Positions 33,104-43,333 of a stretch of DNA of 64,000 bases are shown here, piece by piece. Below the pieces are notes generated by a model. That model ran no database searches and was not told the DNA's origin. It was given only the letters and a program-made list of their open reading frames with translations. This stretch comes from Geothrix sp. (lineage in GTDB: Bacteria > Acidobacteriota > Holophagae > Holophagales > Holophagaceae), in assembly GCA_030824075.1 (NCBI GenBank), contig JAVBYJ010000003.1:1-64000 (forward strand), in the 5' to 3' direction. Every line of letters starts with the position of its first letter. The stretch's first letter is position 1. The translations under genes were made by a program, and so were the position numbers.

Positions 33104-33947
33104 GGTGGGCCTCCACCAGGGTCATGGTCGCCTCGTAGGCCAGCTGGAGGCGCGCCCGCTCCGCCAGAAGGACGTCGAAGTCGGGGATGTGGTTGTCCCG
33201 TTCCAGCAGGACGGGTACGGGTCGTCCCAAACGCGCCAGGGTCCACTGCATCAACTCGACGACCGGATCGATGACCTCGGCCCCGTGCGTATCCACGGTG
33301 AGCTCGCCAAACGCTTGATGCCCTGCGATGTGGAGCTGGGCCACGCGGTCCAGCGGCATGCGGGCCAGCCATTCCCTCGGATCAAACCCGAAGTTGAGGG
33401 CGTTGACGTAGACATTGTTGACGTCCAGCAGCCAGCCCACGTTCGCGCCCTCCAGTACCGCCGCAATGAAGTCCGCTTCCTCCATATCGGAAGCCCCCAG
33501 CTCGGCGTAGTAGGTGATGTTTTCCAGCAGCAGCGGAACAGGCAGCTGGGCTTGGAGCTCGCGGACCCGCGATACCGTGTGCCGCACAGCCTCCCGCGTG
33601 AAGGGAAGCGGCAACAGCTCATGCAGGCAGTTCGCGTCGACGCCGGTGAAGCAGAGATGCTCGGAATGCCACGGGGTTCCCGTCCGGAGGAGGAAACGTC
33701 CCAGATCGCGGATGTACGCCTCGTCCCAGGGATCGAACCCGCCCACGGACAGGGTCAGCCCATGGGTGAGCACCGGGTCGCGATCGAGAATGGCGCAGGC
33801 CAGCCGATGATGGCGCCCTCCGTCCCCGACCACATTCTCAGGACAGGTCTCCCAGAAAGGTACGCCGTGGCCCTCCATCTGGGACACCGGCTCGAGGTGC
33901 GCGCGACGAAGCCCGAGTCCCACGCCGGTAAACCTGTCCTGAGTCAT
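33096..33947 (-). CDS. DUF692/MNIO multinuclear iron oxidase (BufB/HvfB-like)
   Basis: A 283-aa TIM-barrel enzyme of the family that includes MbnB, TglH and BufB. Metal-ligand style motifs occur in order: TPWHSEHL, LLENITYY, LLDVNNVYVNA, LHIAGHQ, and DTHGAEV. MNIO enzymes oxidatively rearrange cysteines in small precursor peptides. Here the candidate precursor (33966-34268) ends 18 bp upstream and its partner protein overlaps downstream. The reaction, probably Cys to a thiooxazole-type ring as shown for bufferins, is inferred by homology. Confidence 0.9.
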   Translation of the reverse strand: MTQDRFTGVGLGLRRAHLEPVSQMEGHGVPFWETCPENVVGDGGRHHRLACAILDRDPVLTHGLTLSVGGFDPWDEAYIRDLGRFLLRTGTPWHSEHLCFTGVDANCLHELLPLPFTREAVRHTVSRVRELQAQLPVPLLLENITYYAELGASDMEEADFIAAVLEGANVGWLLDVNNVYVNALNFGFDPREWLARMPLDRVAQLHIAGHQAFGELTVDTHGAEVIDPVVELMQWTLARLGRPVPVLLERDNHIPDFDVLLAERARLQLAYEATMTLVEAHHA

Positions 33948-33965
33948 GCTGTGGCTCCAGACCAG

Positions 33966-34268
33966 CTACTTCTTTTCCTTGCCGCAGGATCCTTCCTTCT
34001 TCTTGTCCTTCTTCATGTCCTTGCTGCCGCAGGAACCCTTGCCGCAGGAACCGTCCTTGGCCTTGGCCTCCTTGGCTTTGCCTTCCTTCGCTTTCGCAGG
34101 CGCCTTGCCCGCTTCCTTCGCGTCCTGAGTGCCGCACCCTCCGGTCTGGGTGAACCCGGCCTCGGCCCCGAAGGCTTCGACGGGAGCCGCGCCAATCGTC
34201 GCCGACCCGGCTGCCATCAAGGATCCGGCGGCGAAGAGGGTGGTGGCACCGATGAGTTTTGTGATCAT
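33966..34268 (-). CDS. bufferin-like exported Cys-Gly precursor peptide
   Basis: A 100-aa peptide. A signal-like N-terminus (LIGATTLFAAGSLMAAGSA) is followed by a Lys/Ala/Glu-rich low-complexity region and four cysteines, all in Cys-Gly context: Cys45 (GGCG), Cys75 and Cys80 (GSCGKGSCG) and Cys94 (EGSCG). This matches the BufA2-type precursors (EGKCG-like repeats) modified by MNIO enzymes and thought to sequester copper or other metals in the periplasm. The start at 34268 (MITKL) has GGAGG upstream; an upstream frame start would spoil the signal peptide. Confidence 0.82.
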   Translation of the reverse strand: MITKLIGATTLFAAGSLMAAGSATIGAAPVEAFGAEAGFTQTGGCGTQDAKEAGKAPAKAKEGKAKEAKAKDGSCGKGSCGSKDMKKDKKKEGSCGKEKK

Positions 34269-34427
34269 GAATCCTCCGTGCGGACAGGGCCGCCACAGGA
34301 GCCGCACGGCGGCCCCGCAATAGATGGAACGGGACCAGAGCCTCCCGGAGCAGGCCGATCAGGACCATGGTGCTGTTCTTAGCCCATGGGGTGCATGGCG
34401 CTTGACCTTTGTGACATTTTTTTATGT

Positions 34428-34829
34428 CTATGGTTCGAACCGATCATCTCCGGCCGATTCATCCTTTGGACAGGCTGCCCTTGTGGTTCGATGCCGGGCC
34501 ACCCATTGGTAGGCTGCGTCGCGAATGGGTTCTGGTACCGCCGTCAAAAGGGCACCCACCCACCGCCATCCCGGACCCATCCGCCGCAGGAGCTGGATCA
34601 CCGCCCCCGACCGGGTCGACAACACGCCTTCGGGGGTCAGGACCAGGAGGCTGTCCGGCAGTCCATCCCGCTTTTCAGGGGGCACAAGACGCGCGAAGGT
34701 CGCGCCTCCCAGCGGCGCAAAATGGATGCGCCCGGAGGGGTCGCGCCGCGCCACGAAGCGCACAGCCCCCCGGCAGAATCCACAGCCGCCGTCATAGAAG
34801 AGCCTCGTCAACCCTTGATCAGCACCCAT
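34428..34829 (-). CDS. DCC-family thiol-disulfide oxidoreductase-like protein (DUF393)
   Basis: A 133-aa protein with the diagnostic YDGGCGFC motif (Asp13, Cys16, Cys19) near the N-terminus, the thioredoxin-like DCC signature, and a C-terminal helix pair. The ATG at 34829 lies within the end of the UPF0016 gene (22-bp overlap), so the two are probably coupled. It stands 159 bp upstream of the bufferin-like precursor. A redox role on cysteines is suggested by the motif; the partner is unknown. Confidence 0.82.
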   Translation of the reverse strand: MGADQGLTRLFYDGGCGFCRGAVRFVARRDPSGRIHFAPLGGATFARLVPPEKRDGLPDSLLVLTPEGVLSTRSGAVIQLLRRMGPGWRWVGALLTAVPEPIRDAAYQWVARHRTTRAACPKDESAGDDRFEP

Positions 34830-35077
34830 AACCCCACCGCGATGAAAGCGCATCCCGCGGCCCATTTGATGGCCGCCTCGGGAATGTACCGGAAGAGCAC
34901 GCCACCCACGGCCACGCCGATGGCCGTGGCACAGACCAAGGCCGCGCTGGCGGCGAGAAACACGGTCCAGATCTGACCACTGCGAACGGTGGCTGTCATC
35001 GCCGCCAGTTGGGTCTTGTCCCCGACTTCAGCGAGGAAGACGGTGAAAAAGGTGGTCCAGAAGAGCGATCGATTCAT
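34808..35077 (-). CDS. half-size UPF0016/GDT1 family cation transporter
   Basis: An 89-aa membrane protein with one copy of the family signature EVGDKT (Glu17, Asp20, Lys21) and three hydrophobic helices. Full-length UPF0016 proteins (about 190 aa) contain two such repeats and exchange Mn(2+) or Ca(2+) for protons; this gene encodes one repeat, so it must pair with itself or another half. The ATG at 35077 is chosen since upstream in-frame residues are not hydrophobic. It overlaps the DCC gene and diverges from RNase D. Confidence 0.83.
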   Translation of the reverse strand: MNRSLFWTTFFTVFLAEVGDKTQLAAMTATVRSGQIWTVFLAASAALVCATAIGVAVGGVLFRYIPEAAIKWAAGCAFIAVGLWVLIKG

Positions 35078-35114
35078 GGCATTCCCCGGAAATCGTGACG
35101 GACTCTTAAGCGTA

Positions 35115-36092
35115 ATGGAGGAACATCTGCGGCACACTGATGGGATGGTGCTCGACCACTTCGACCTTCCCACGACCTACGTGGACACGCCCGAAAAGCT
35201 GCAGGAAGCTCTCCCCCTGTGGCATTCCGCGGGCGTGCTCTCGGTGGATATCGAATGCAGTCTCACCGGCATGCATCACTGCGTGCTCGCGCTGATTCAG
35301 GTCGCCACCCACGACCAGGCCTGGTTGGTGGACCCGCTGGCCCTGGGTGAACTCACGCGCCCCGCGCTGCTGGCCATGGCGCAGGTCCCCTGGATCGTCC
35401 ATGACTTCTCCGGCGACGGCATCGTCTTCAAGCGCATCTACGACGTCGTGCCCGAGAGCATCTTCGACACCATGCTGCTCTCCAGGGCTCTGGGATACCC
35501 GCTGCCGGGCCTGAAGACGATGGCCAAGCTCAAGTTGGGCATCGACATCCCCAAGGAGGAACAGGACTCCAACTGGATGCTGCGGCCCCTTCGCGAGGCC
35601 CAGATCAGCTACGCCAGCCGCGATGCGGCGCTGTTGCTGCCCCTGCTGCGAACCCTGGCCGACGAGGCCGAGGCGAAGCGGGACCACCCAGAGATCGGCC
35701 CCCGCCTGGCCACCCTGCCCAGGGAGATGCGGCACCTGTTGAAGCGGGTGCGGGCCTATGCGTCCCCCAAGCACGACCCCGTGGTGGAGAAAGTCAAACA
35801 CCTGGGGGACCTCGCTGTGGACCGCGCCCGGAAACTCACCGCCCTGCGCTGGGCCTGGGGCAACGAAGGCGACGTGGGTGCCGTCATGGAACTGGGCAAC
35901 CGCTGGATCATGGCCCGTCTGGCCCATCCTCCCGCCACCAAAGAGGCCCTGGAGCGTACCATCCCCAATCCCCGATTCCGCCGCAAACGCCTGGACGCCC
36001 TCTGGGACGTTTTCAGCCAAGGGGCGCATGAAACTCAGGAAGAGCCGGATTCGTCCGATGGACTGATCTGGAACAACCCTGGACGGCCATGA
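35115..36092 (+). CDS. rnd: ribonuclease D-like 3'-5' exonuclease
   Basis: A protein of about 325 aa with the DEDDy exonuclease residues: VDIECSL (D and E), WIVHDFSGDGIVFKR (second Asp), and SYASRDAALLL (Tyr and the last Asp). A C-terminal HRDC-like domain follows (VDRARKLTALRWAWGNEGDVG). RNase D trims tRNA 3' ends. The start is uncertain: ATG at 35115 or 35145; neither has a strong ribosome site. Its stop overlaps the fliW start by 4 bp. Confidence 0.85.
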   Translation: MEEHLRHTDGMVLDHFDLPTTYVDTPEKLQEALPLWHSAGVLSVDIECSLTGMHHCVLALIQVATHDQAWLVDPLALGELTRPALLAMAQVPWIVHDFSGDGIVFKRIYDVVPESIFDTMLLSRALGYPLPGLKTMAKLKLGIDIPKEEQDSNWMLRPLREAQISYASRDAALLLPLLRTLADEAEAKRDHPEIGPRLATLPREMRHLLKRVRAYASPKHDPVVEKVKHLGDLAVDRARKLTALRWAWGNEGDVGAVMELGNRWIMARLAHPPATKEALERTIPNPRFRRKRLDALWDVFSQGAHETQEEPDSSDGLIWNNPGRP

Positions 36093-36511
36093 ACCCCACA
36101 CCAGATCCAACCCCTGCCTCCGACGATGGCATCCTCCTGGCCTTCCCCAAGGGCCTGCTGGGCTTTCCGCAACTCACCACCTTCCGCTTGTTCGAACCCC
36201 AGGACGGCTACCCCCTGAAGTTCCTCCAATCCGTGGAAGACCAGGCCATCTCGTTCACATGCATTGATCCGGTCAGCATCAAGGCGGACTACGCGGTGCA
36301 CCTGCGGGACGAGGAGGCCGAGGCCCTCAACCTGGAATCCCAGGCAGACGCCATGATCCTCACCCTGGTGGTGATCCCGGAGGATCCCCGGCGCATGACC
36401 ACCAACCTGGCCGGCCCCCTTGTCGTGAATGTGAAGACCCGCGTGGGCTATCAGATCGCCTTGAACGCCGAGGTCTACCCGCTGCGATTCCCCATCCTGG
36501 GCCAGGGCTGA
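36089..36511 (+). CDS. fliW: flagellar assembly factor FliW
   Basis: A 140-aa protein with the FliW pattern: FPKGLLGFPQLTTFRLFE near the N-terminus, LQSVEDQAISFTCIDP in the middle, and TTNLAGPLVVNVKTRVGYQI at the end. FliW binds flagellin and antagonises CsrA, linking flagellin synthesis to secretion. The next gene is csrA, 64 bp downstream, the classic partner pairing. The start overlaps the rnd stop (ATGA). Confidence 0.93.
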   Translation: MNPTPDPTPASDDGILLAFPKGLLGFPQLTTFRLFEPQDGYPLKFLQSVEDQAISFTCIDPVSIKADYAVHLRDEEAEALNLESQADAMILTLVVIPEDPRRMTTNLAGPLVVNVKTRVGYQIALNAEVYPLRFPILGQG

Positions 36512-36575
36512 CCACAAAACCCGGCGTTGCCGCGACGACATGGGGTTTTGCCGCGGGCTCTGGTACCCTTCGACC

Positions 36576-36827
36576 ATGCTCGTCATCACGAGGAAGTCGG
36601 AACAATCCATCATGATCGGAGGCGAAGTCGAGGTGATCGTCCTCGGCATCACCAAGGACGGTGTCCGCCTGGGCATCAGGGCCCCGAGAAGTGTCCAAGT
36701 CCACCGTCGCGAGGTATTTGAGGCGATCGCCGCCGAGAACCGGGCCGCCACCGTGACCAAGGTCCCCGTCCAGGACGCCGCCGCCCTGCTCCGAGCCGCT
36801 CAAGTCCGGAAGCCCCACGTCCGATGA
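36576..36827 (+). CDS. csrA: carbon storage regulator CsrA
   Basis: An 83-aa RNA-binding translational repressor. The family sequence is intact from MLVITRKSEQSIMIGGEVEV through LGITKDGVRLGIRAPRSVQVHRREVF, including the RNA-contact residues at the start and the VHRxE segment. A C-terminal extension of about 25 residues is longer than in E. coli. Start at 36576 matches the family. Directly after fliW, so partner switching with flagellin is expected. Confidence 0.93.
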   Translation: MLVITRKSEQSIMIGGEVEVIVLGITKDGVRLGIRAPRSVQVHRREVFEAIAAENRAATVTKVPVQDAAALLRAAQVRKPHVR

Positions 36828-36846
36828 GCCATTGTTGAGGTTTCCC

Positions 36847-37017
36847 GTGGACATCACCGCCAGCGCAGCCGCCCAGACCCAGGCCATCACCCGGAGCCAG
36901 ATCGCGGTCAGCGTACTCAAGAAGTCCCTGGATATCACCGCCCAGCAGGGTGCCGACCTGGCCAAGATGATGGCGCAGGCGGGCAATGTGGGGCAGCGGG
37001 TGGATCTGTACGCGTAG
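36847..37017 (+). CDS. YjfB-like small putative motility protein
   Basis: A 56-aa peptide beginning VDITASAAAQTQAIT and continuing through ISVLKK-type helices (AVSVLKKSLDITAQQGADLAKMM), matching the small YjfB/putative motility family often found beside flagellar genes. The GTG at 36847 is preferred because TGAGG lies 6 bp upstream; a TTG five codons earlier is possible. It follows csrA by 19 bp. The role is unknown, but the fliW-csrA context supports flagellar regulation. Confidence 0.72.
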   Translation: MDITASAAAQTQAITRSQIAVSVLKKSLDITAQQGADLAKMMAQAGNVGQRVDLYA

Positions 37018-37020
37018 GAC

Positions 37021-39852
<2,832 letters not shown>

Positions 39853-39961
39853 GGTCCTTTCAGCTTACGCGAATTTTTCGCCTCTGCGAATTGCATTAGG
39901 TCATCGCCCTGAAATCACCCTGGCGTCCCGGTGGAGCACTCGACCTAAGGTGCCGTAGCGA

Positions 39962-39986
39962 AATAACCAGAAAAACACTGGTTATT
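39962..39986. promoter_or_regulatory. 9-bp perfect inverted repeat upstream of the CHAD gene
   Basis: AATAACCAG and CTGGTTATT flank a 7-base A-rich loop, 26 bp before the CHAD start, in the 159-bp gap shared with divergent uvrA. The AT-rich dyad stands out from the GC-rich background. No T-tract follows, so an operator is more likely than a terminator. The binding protein is unknown; a LexA site is not obvious. Confidence 0.4.
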
Positions 39987-40011
39987 CCGAAACGGCTCCT
40001 AAAATCATCTG

Positions 40012-40923
40012 ATGCACCCAGCCGAATTGGCGATCCTGCTGCACCGCGCCCTTGAGGTCCGCTTGGCGCGGCTGCAGGAGCTGTTGGACCTGGATCACTG
40101 GGCCGACGACATGGAACAGCTCCACCGGGTCCGGGTGGCCGCCCGCCGCCTGGGCGCCGTGCTCGACCTCGTGGATCCTGAGGTCTATCCCGGGCACAAG
40201 GGGCAGCGCCGGGCCCTGAAAGGGCTCGTGGACACGCTGGGGCTGCCCCGGGAACTGGATGTCCACGCCGAACAGCTCCGGGCCTATCACCTCGAAGCCC
40301 GCACACCCGCCCACGCCGCCATGATCGAACACCTGCTGGAGCAGGTCGATCGGGGCCGCGCCAAGGCCCGTCGCGCCATGGAAAAGGAACTGGACCGGCT
40401 GCGCTTGCCGGATCTGCACCGTCTCCTCGACGTGCCTGCCCTGCAGAATCCCTTCCAGTCCACCTCCCTCCAGGAGGCCGCCTGGGCCTGCCTGGAGCCC
40501 CGCGCCCAGCTGGCCCTGAGCGATCTGGCCACCCTCGCCGCGCACGAAGACCCCATCGCCATGCACAAGGCTCGCGTCCGGATCAAGAAGCTGCGGTACG
40601 CCCTGGAGGCCCTGGAGGCGGCCTTCGGCGGGCCGCCTGAAGCCGTGCTGAAGGACCTGCGGGAGCTCCAAACGGTTCTCGGCGACCATCACGACCTCGC
40701 CGCCCTCGAAGCCCTGCTTTGGGAGGCAGACGCTCAGCTCCGCGCCCGGGATCGGCCGACCCTCTGCGGCGGGGTGCTCGATCTGCTGGGCGACGTCGCC
40801 GAGGCGCGGCGAACGGCCTTCGAGCGCTTCACCGCTCTGGCCCAGAACCAGGATCCCCACGCCTTCGCTCAGGCCGTGCGACCAGCTCTGGGCCTTCCCC
40901 TGGTGGATGGGGCCCAGGCATGA
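40012..40923 (+). CDS. CHAD domain protein
   Basis: A 303-aa helical protein. The CHAD pattern is clear: two bundles, each with conserved His/Arg/Lys surfaces (HRVRVAARRLGAVLDLV near residue 40; MHKARVRIKKLRYALEALE near 185), then LGDHHDLAALEALL. CHAD domains bind polyphosphate granules. The stop overlaps the sensor kinase start (ATGA), linking the two. No ppk gene is in view. Confidence 0.87.
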   Translation: MHPAELAILLHRALEVRLARLQELLDLDHWADDMEQLHRVRVAARRLGAVLDLVDPEVYPGHKGQRRALKGLVDTLGLPRELDVHAEQLRAYHLEARTPAHAAMIEHLLEQVDRGRAKARRAMEKELDRLRLPDLHRLLDVPALQNPFQSTSLQEAAWACLEPRAQLALSDLATLAAHEDPIAMHKARVRIKKLRYALEALEAAFGGPPEAVLKDLRELQTVLGDHHDLAALEALLWEADAQLRARDRPTLCGGVLDLLGDVAEARRTAFERFTALAQNQDPHAFAQAVRPALGLPLVDGAQA

Positions 40924-42545
40924 GCTTCTGGCACCTGCGGCTCCGGCCCCTGGCCTGGCTGCGCAGCCTGCATGCCAAGCTCTTCCTGCTGCTGGGCCTT
41001 GTCACCAGCGTGATCACGGTGGCCGTGGCCTACAACATCATCCGCAACAGCCGCCGGGAACTGGAACGCTATTCCAAACAGCTGGTCATCGAAGCCGCGG
41101 GCACGGTGGAAACAGACATCGTGGAACGCGACCCCACCTTCAAGGACAGCGACAAGCTCGACCAGCTTCTGGCCAGCATCGCCGGGCCCGACCGCAGCAT
41201 CTTCCAGATCGACGTCTTCAAGCGCGTGGGCAAGGGCAACGAAGTGGATCTGGTCCGATCCTCCGGTCAAGAGGAGGAGATCGAGTGGGGCCCGGAGATC
41301 GGTTCGTACCTCACGCTGCCCAAGGCCCAGGCCGAGCTCGTCGACCTCAACACCGGCCGCCAAGCCTGGAAGGTCTACCAACCCATCCGCGCCCACAAGC
41401 CCGGGCAACCAGCCATCGGCCTCGTCCGGGCCTACTGCGACCTGGAGCGCTGGGAGGTCGTCTGGGACAACAACCTCAAGCGCACCCTGCATACCCTCCC
41501 CGGCGTGCTGTTGGGCGAATTCATCCTGCTCTGGCTCATCCTGCGGATGCTCATCAGCGATCCCATTGAGGCCATGGTCCTCACCATGCAACGCCTGGAG
41601 CGGGGTGAATCTGGCGCCCGCGCCCCCGTGCGCCGCAGCGACGAGCTGGGTCTCATCGCCGCCCGGTTCAATGATATGGCCACCCAGATCCAGCGGGCCG
41701 GCGAGGAGCGCGAATCGCTCATTCGCGAGATCCGCGGCCTGAATGCCAACCTGCAGGACCGCATCGACGCCGCCCTGTCCGAACTCCAGGCCAAGAACGA
41801 CGAACTGGCGGCCCTGGTGGAACGCAACGCGCTGCTCCGCGAGGAGCTGGGCGCCCAGGAACGGCTCGCCGTCGCGGGCCAGCTCACGGCCACCTTCGCC
41901 CATGAGGTGGGCACGCCCCTCAACCTCGTGACGGGACACCTCCAGCTGCTCGACGCGCAAAAGGACCTGCCGGACAAAACGCGCGAGCGCCTGCATGTCA
42001 TCCATGCCCAGATCCAGCGGGTCGGGGACATCGTCCGCCGCCTGCTGGACCTCACCCGCCGTCCCCAGCTGAATCGCAAACCCCAGGCCTTCGCCGCCCT
42101 CCTGCAGGATCTGCAGCAGCTGTGGACCCCCACCCTGGCCGCCCATGGCATCACCGTCGAGGCCGAGGTTCCCCCGGAGTGCTGCCTGGACGTGGATCGC
42201 AAGCAGATGGAGCAGCTCTTCCTCAACCTCATGAACAACGCCGTGGACGCCATGCCGGAGGGCGGAACCGTACGGCTCAGGGCCAGGCCCGCCGAGGAGA
42301 GCACGCCGGGCGGCCTCTGGTGGGAACTGCACTTCCACGATTCGGGCCATGGCATCCCTGCCGATCTGCTGGGCCAGGTCTTCCGCCCCATGTTCACCAC
42401 CAAGCCCGAAGGCAAGGGCACGGGCCTGGGCCTCAGCATCTGCCGCGAAATCGTCCGCGGACACGGCGGCGAGATCCGCATCGAAAGCCCAGAAGGCAAA
42501 GGGACCTGCGTGGTGTTCACCCTGCCGGGGGCGGTTTCGGCCTAG
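40920..42545 (+). CDS. sensor histidine kinase
   Basis: A 541-aa membrane kinase. A first helix (LFLLLGLVTSVITVAVAYNII), a periplasmic sensor of about 150 residues, a second helix (VLLGEFILLWLILRMLI), HAMP, a coiled coil, a HisKA box with His328 (FAHEVGTPLNLVTGHL), and an HATPase with MNNAVDAMPEGG, and GTGLGLSICREIVRGHGG. The start at 40920 overlaps the CHAD stop. No response regulator is adjacent, so it is an orphan; it could signal to one of the sigma-54 activators, which is inference. Its stop shares CTAG with convergent murI. Confidence 0.9.
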   Translation: MSFWHLRLRPLAWLRSLHAKLFLLLGLVTSVITVAVAYNIIRNSRRELERYSKQLVIEAAGTVETDIVERDPTFKDSDKLDQLLASIAGPDRSIFQIDVFKRVGKGNEVDLVRSSGQEEEIEWGPEIGSYLTLPKAQAELVDLNTGRQAWKVYQPIRAHKPGQPAIGLVRAYCDLERWEVVWDNNLKRTLHTLPGVLLGEFILLWLILRMLISDPIEAMVLTMQRLERGESGARAPVRRSDELGLIAARFNDMATQIQRAGEERESLIREIRGLNANLQDRIDAALSELQAKNDELAALVERNALLREELGAQERLAVAGQLTATFAHEVGTPLNLVTGHLQLLDAQKDLPDKTRERLHVIHAQIQRVGDIVRRLLDLTRRPQLNRKPQAFAALLQDLQQLWTPTLAAHGITVEAEVPPECCLDVDRKQMEQLFLNLMNNAVDAMPEGGTVRLRARPAEESTPGGLWWELHFHDSGHGIPADLLGQVFRPMFTTKPEGKGTGLGLSICREIVRGHGGEIRIESPEGKGTCVVFTLPGAVSA

Positions 42546-43333
42546 ATTTCCACCACTTCCACATCCCCCAGCGCCTCTTCCAGAAAGCGGTTTCCCACTT
42601 CCTTCAGGCGGCTGCTGGCATCGGTGAGCTGGACGCGGAGTTCGCCGCGGGCACTGGCGGTGCGGTAGCCCAGGCTCCCCTTCAACAGGCGATCCACGGC
42701 CTGGGCGGTGACGCGGCCGCTGTCGATCCAGCGGGTGCCCGGACGGCTGCGCTCCAGGCTGGTCATCAGGGTCGGGTAGTGGGTGCAGCCCAGCACCACG
42801 GTCTTCACCTCGAAGGGCAGCTGGTTCAGGTAGCGGCGGCAGATGCTGTCGGTGACGGGATCGTCGAACCAGCCCTCCTCCGCCAGGGGCACCAGCAGCG
42901 GGCAGGCCACGCTGTGGATGACTTTCTCGGGATCGCGCCGGTGGATGGCCGCGTCATAGGCGGCGCTGCCGATGGTGGCCAGGGTGCCGATGATCCCCAC
43001 AGGGCCCGGGAACTCCGCCGCGGCCTCGGCGCCGGGCTCGATCACCCCGATCACCGGGCAGGGGCTCACCGCCTGGAGGGCTGTCAGGCCGTGGGCGCTG
43101 GCGGTGTTGCAGGCGATGACGATGAGCTTGGGATCGTGGCGCTGGAGCAGCTCGCCCATCTGCAGCGTGTACCGTTCGATGGTGCGGTGGCTCTTGGTGC
43201 CATAGGGCAGGCGCGCCGTATCGCCGAGGTAGACCAGATCCTCCTCGGGCAGCAGCTGGCGCAGGGCGTGAATGACGGTCAGCCCGCCGATGCCCGAATC
43301 GAACACCCCGATGGGCTGGTCCGCTCGGATCAT
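42542..43333 (-). CDS. murI: glutamate racemase
   Basis: A 263-aa enzyme giving D-glutamate for peptidoglycan. GVFDSGIGGLTV opens the protein, the first catalytic Cys is in VIACNTASAHG, and the second in VLGCTHYPTLM. The ATG at 43333 overlaps the prmA stop (ATGA); an upstream ATG inside prmA would add 11 unrelated residues. The length is normal. Confidence 0.94.
   Translation of the reverse strand: MIRADQPIGVFDSGIGGLTVIHALRQLLPEEDLVYLGDTARLPYGTKSHRTIERYTLQMGELLQRHDPKLIVIACNTASAHGLTALQAVSPCPVIGVIEPGAEAAAEFPGPVGIIGTLATIGSAAYDAAIHRRDPEKVIHSVACPLLVPLAEEGWFDDPVTDSICRRYLNQLPFEVKTVVLGCTHYPTLMTSLERSRPGTRWIDSGRVTAQAVDRLLKGSLGYRTASARGELRVQLTDASSRLKEVGNRFLEEALGDVEVVEI

Noticed and set aside
40869..42464. 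531-aa minus-strand ORF opposite the sensor kinase
   Set aside because: Antisense shadow; the kinase on the plus strand has every expected motif.
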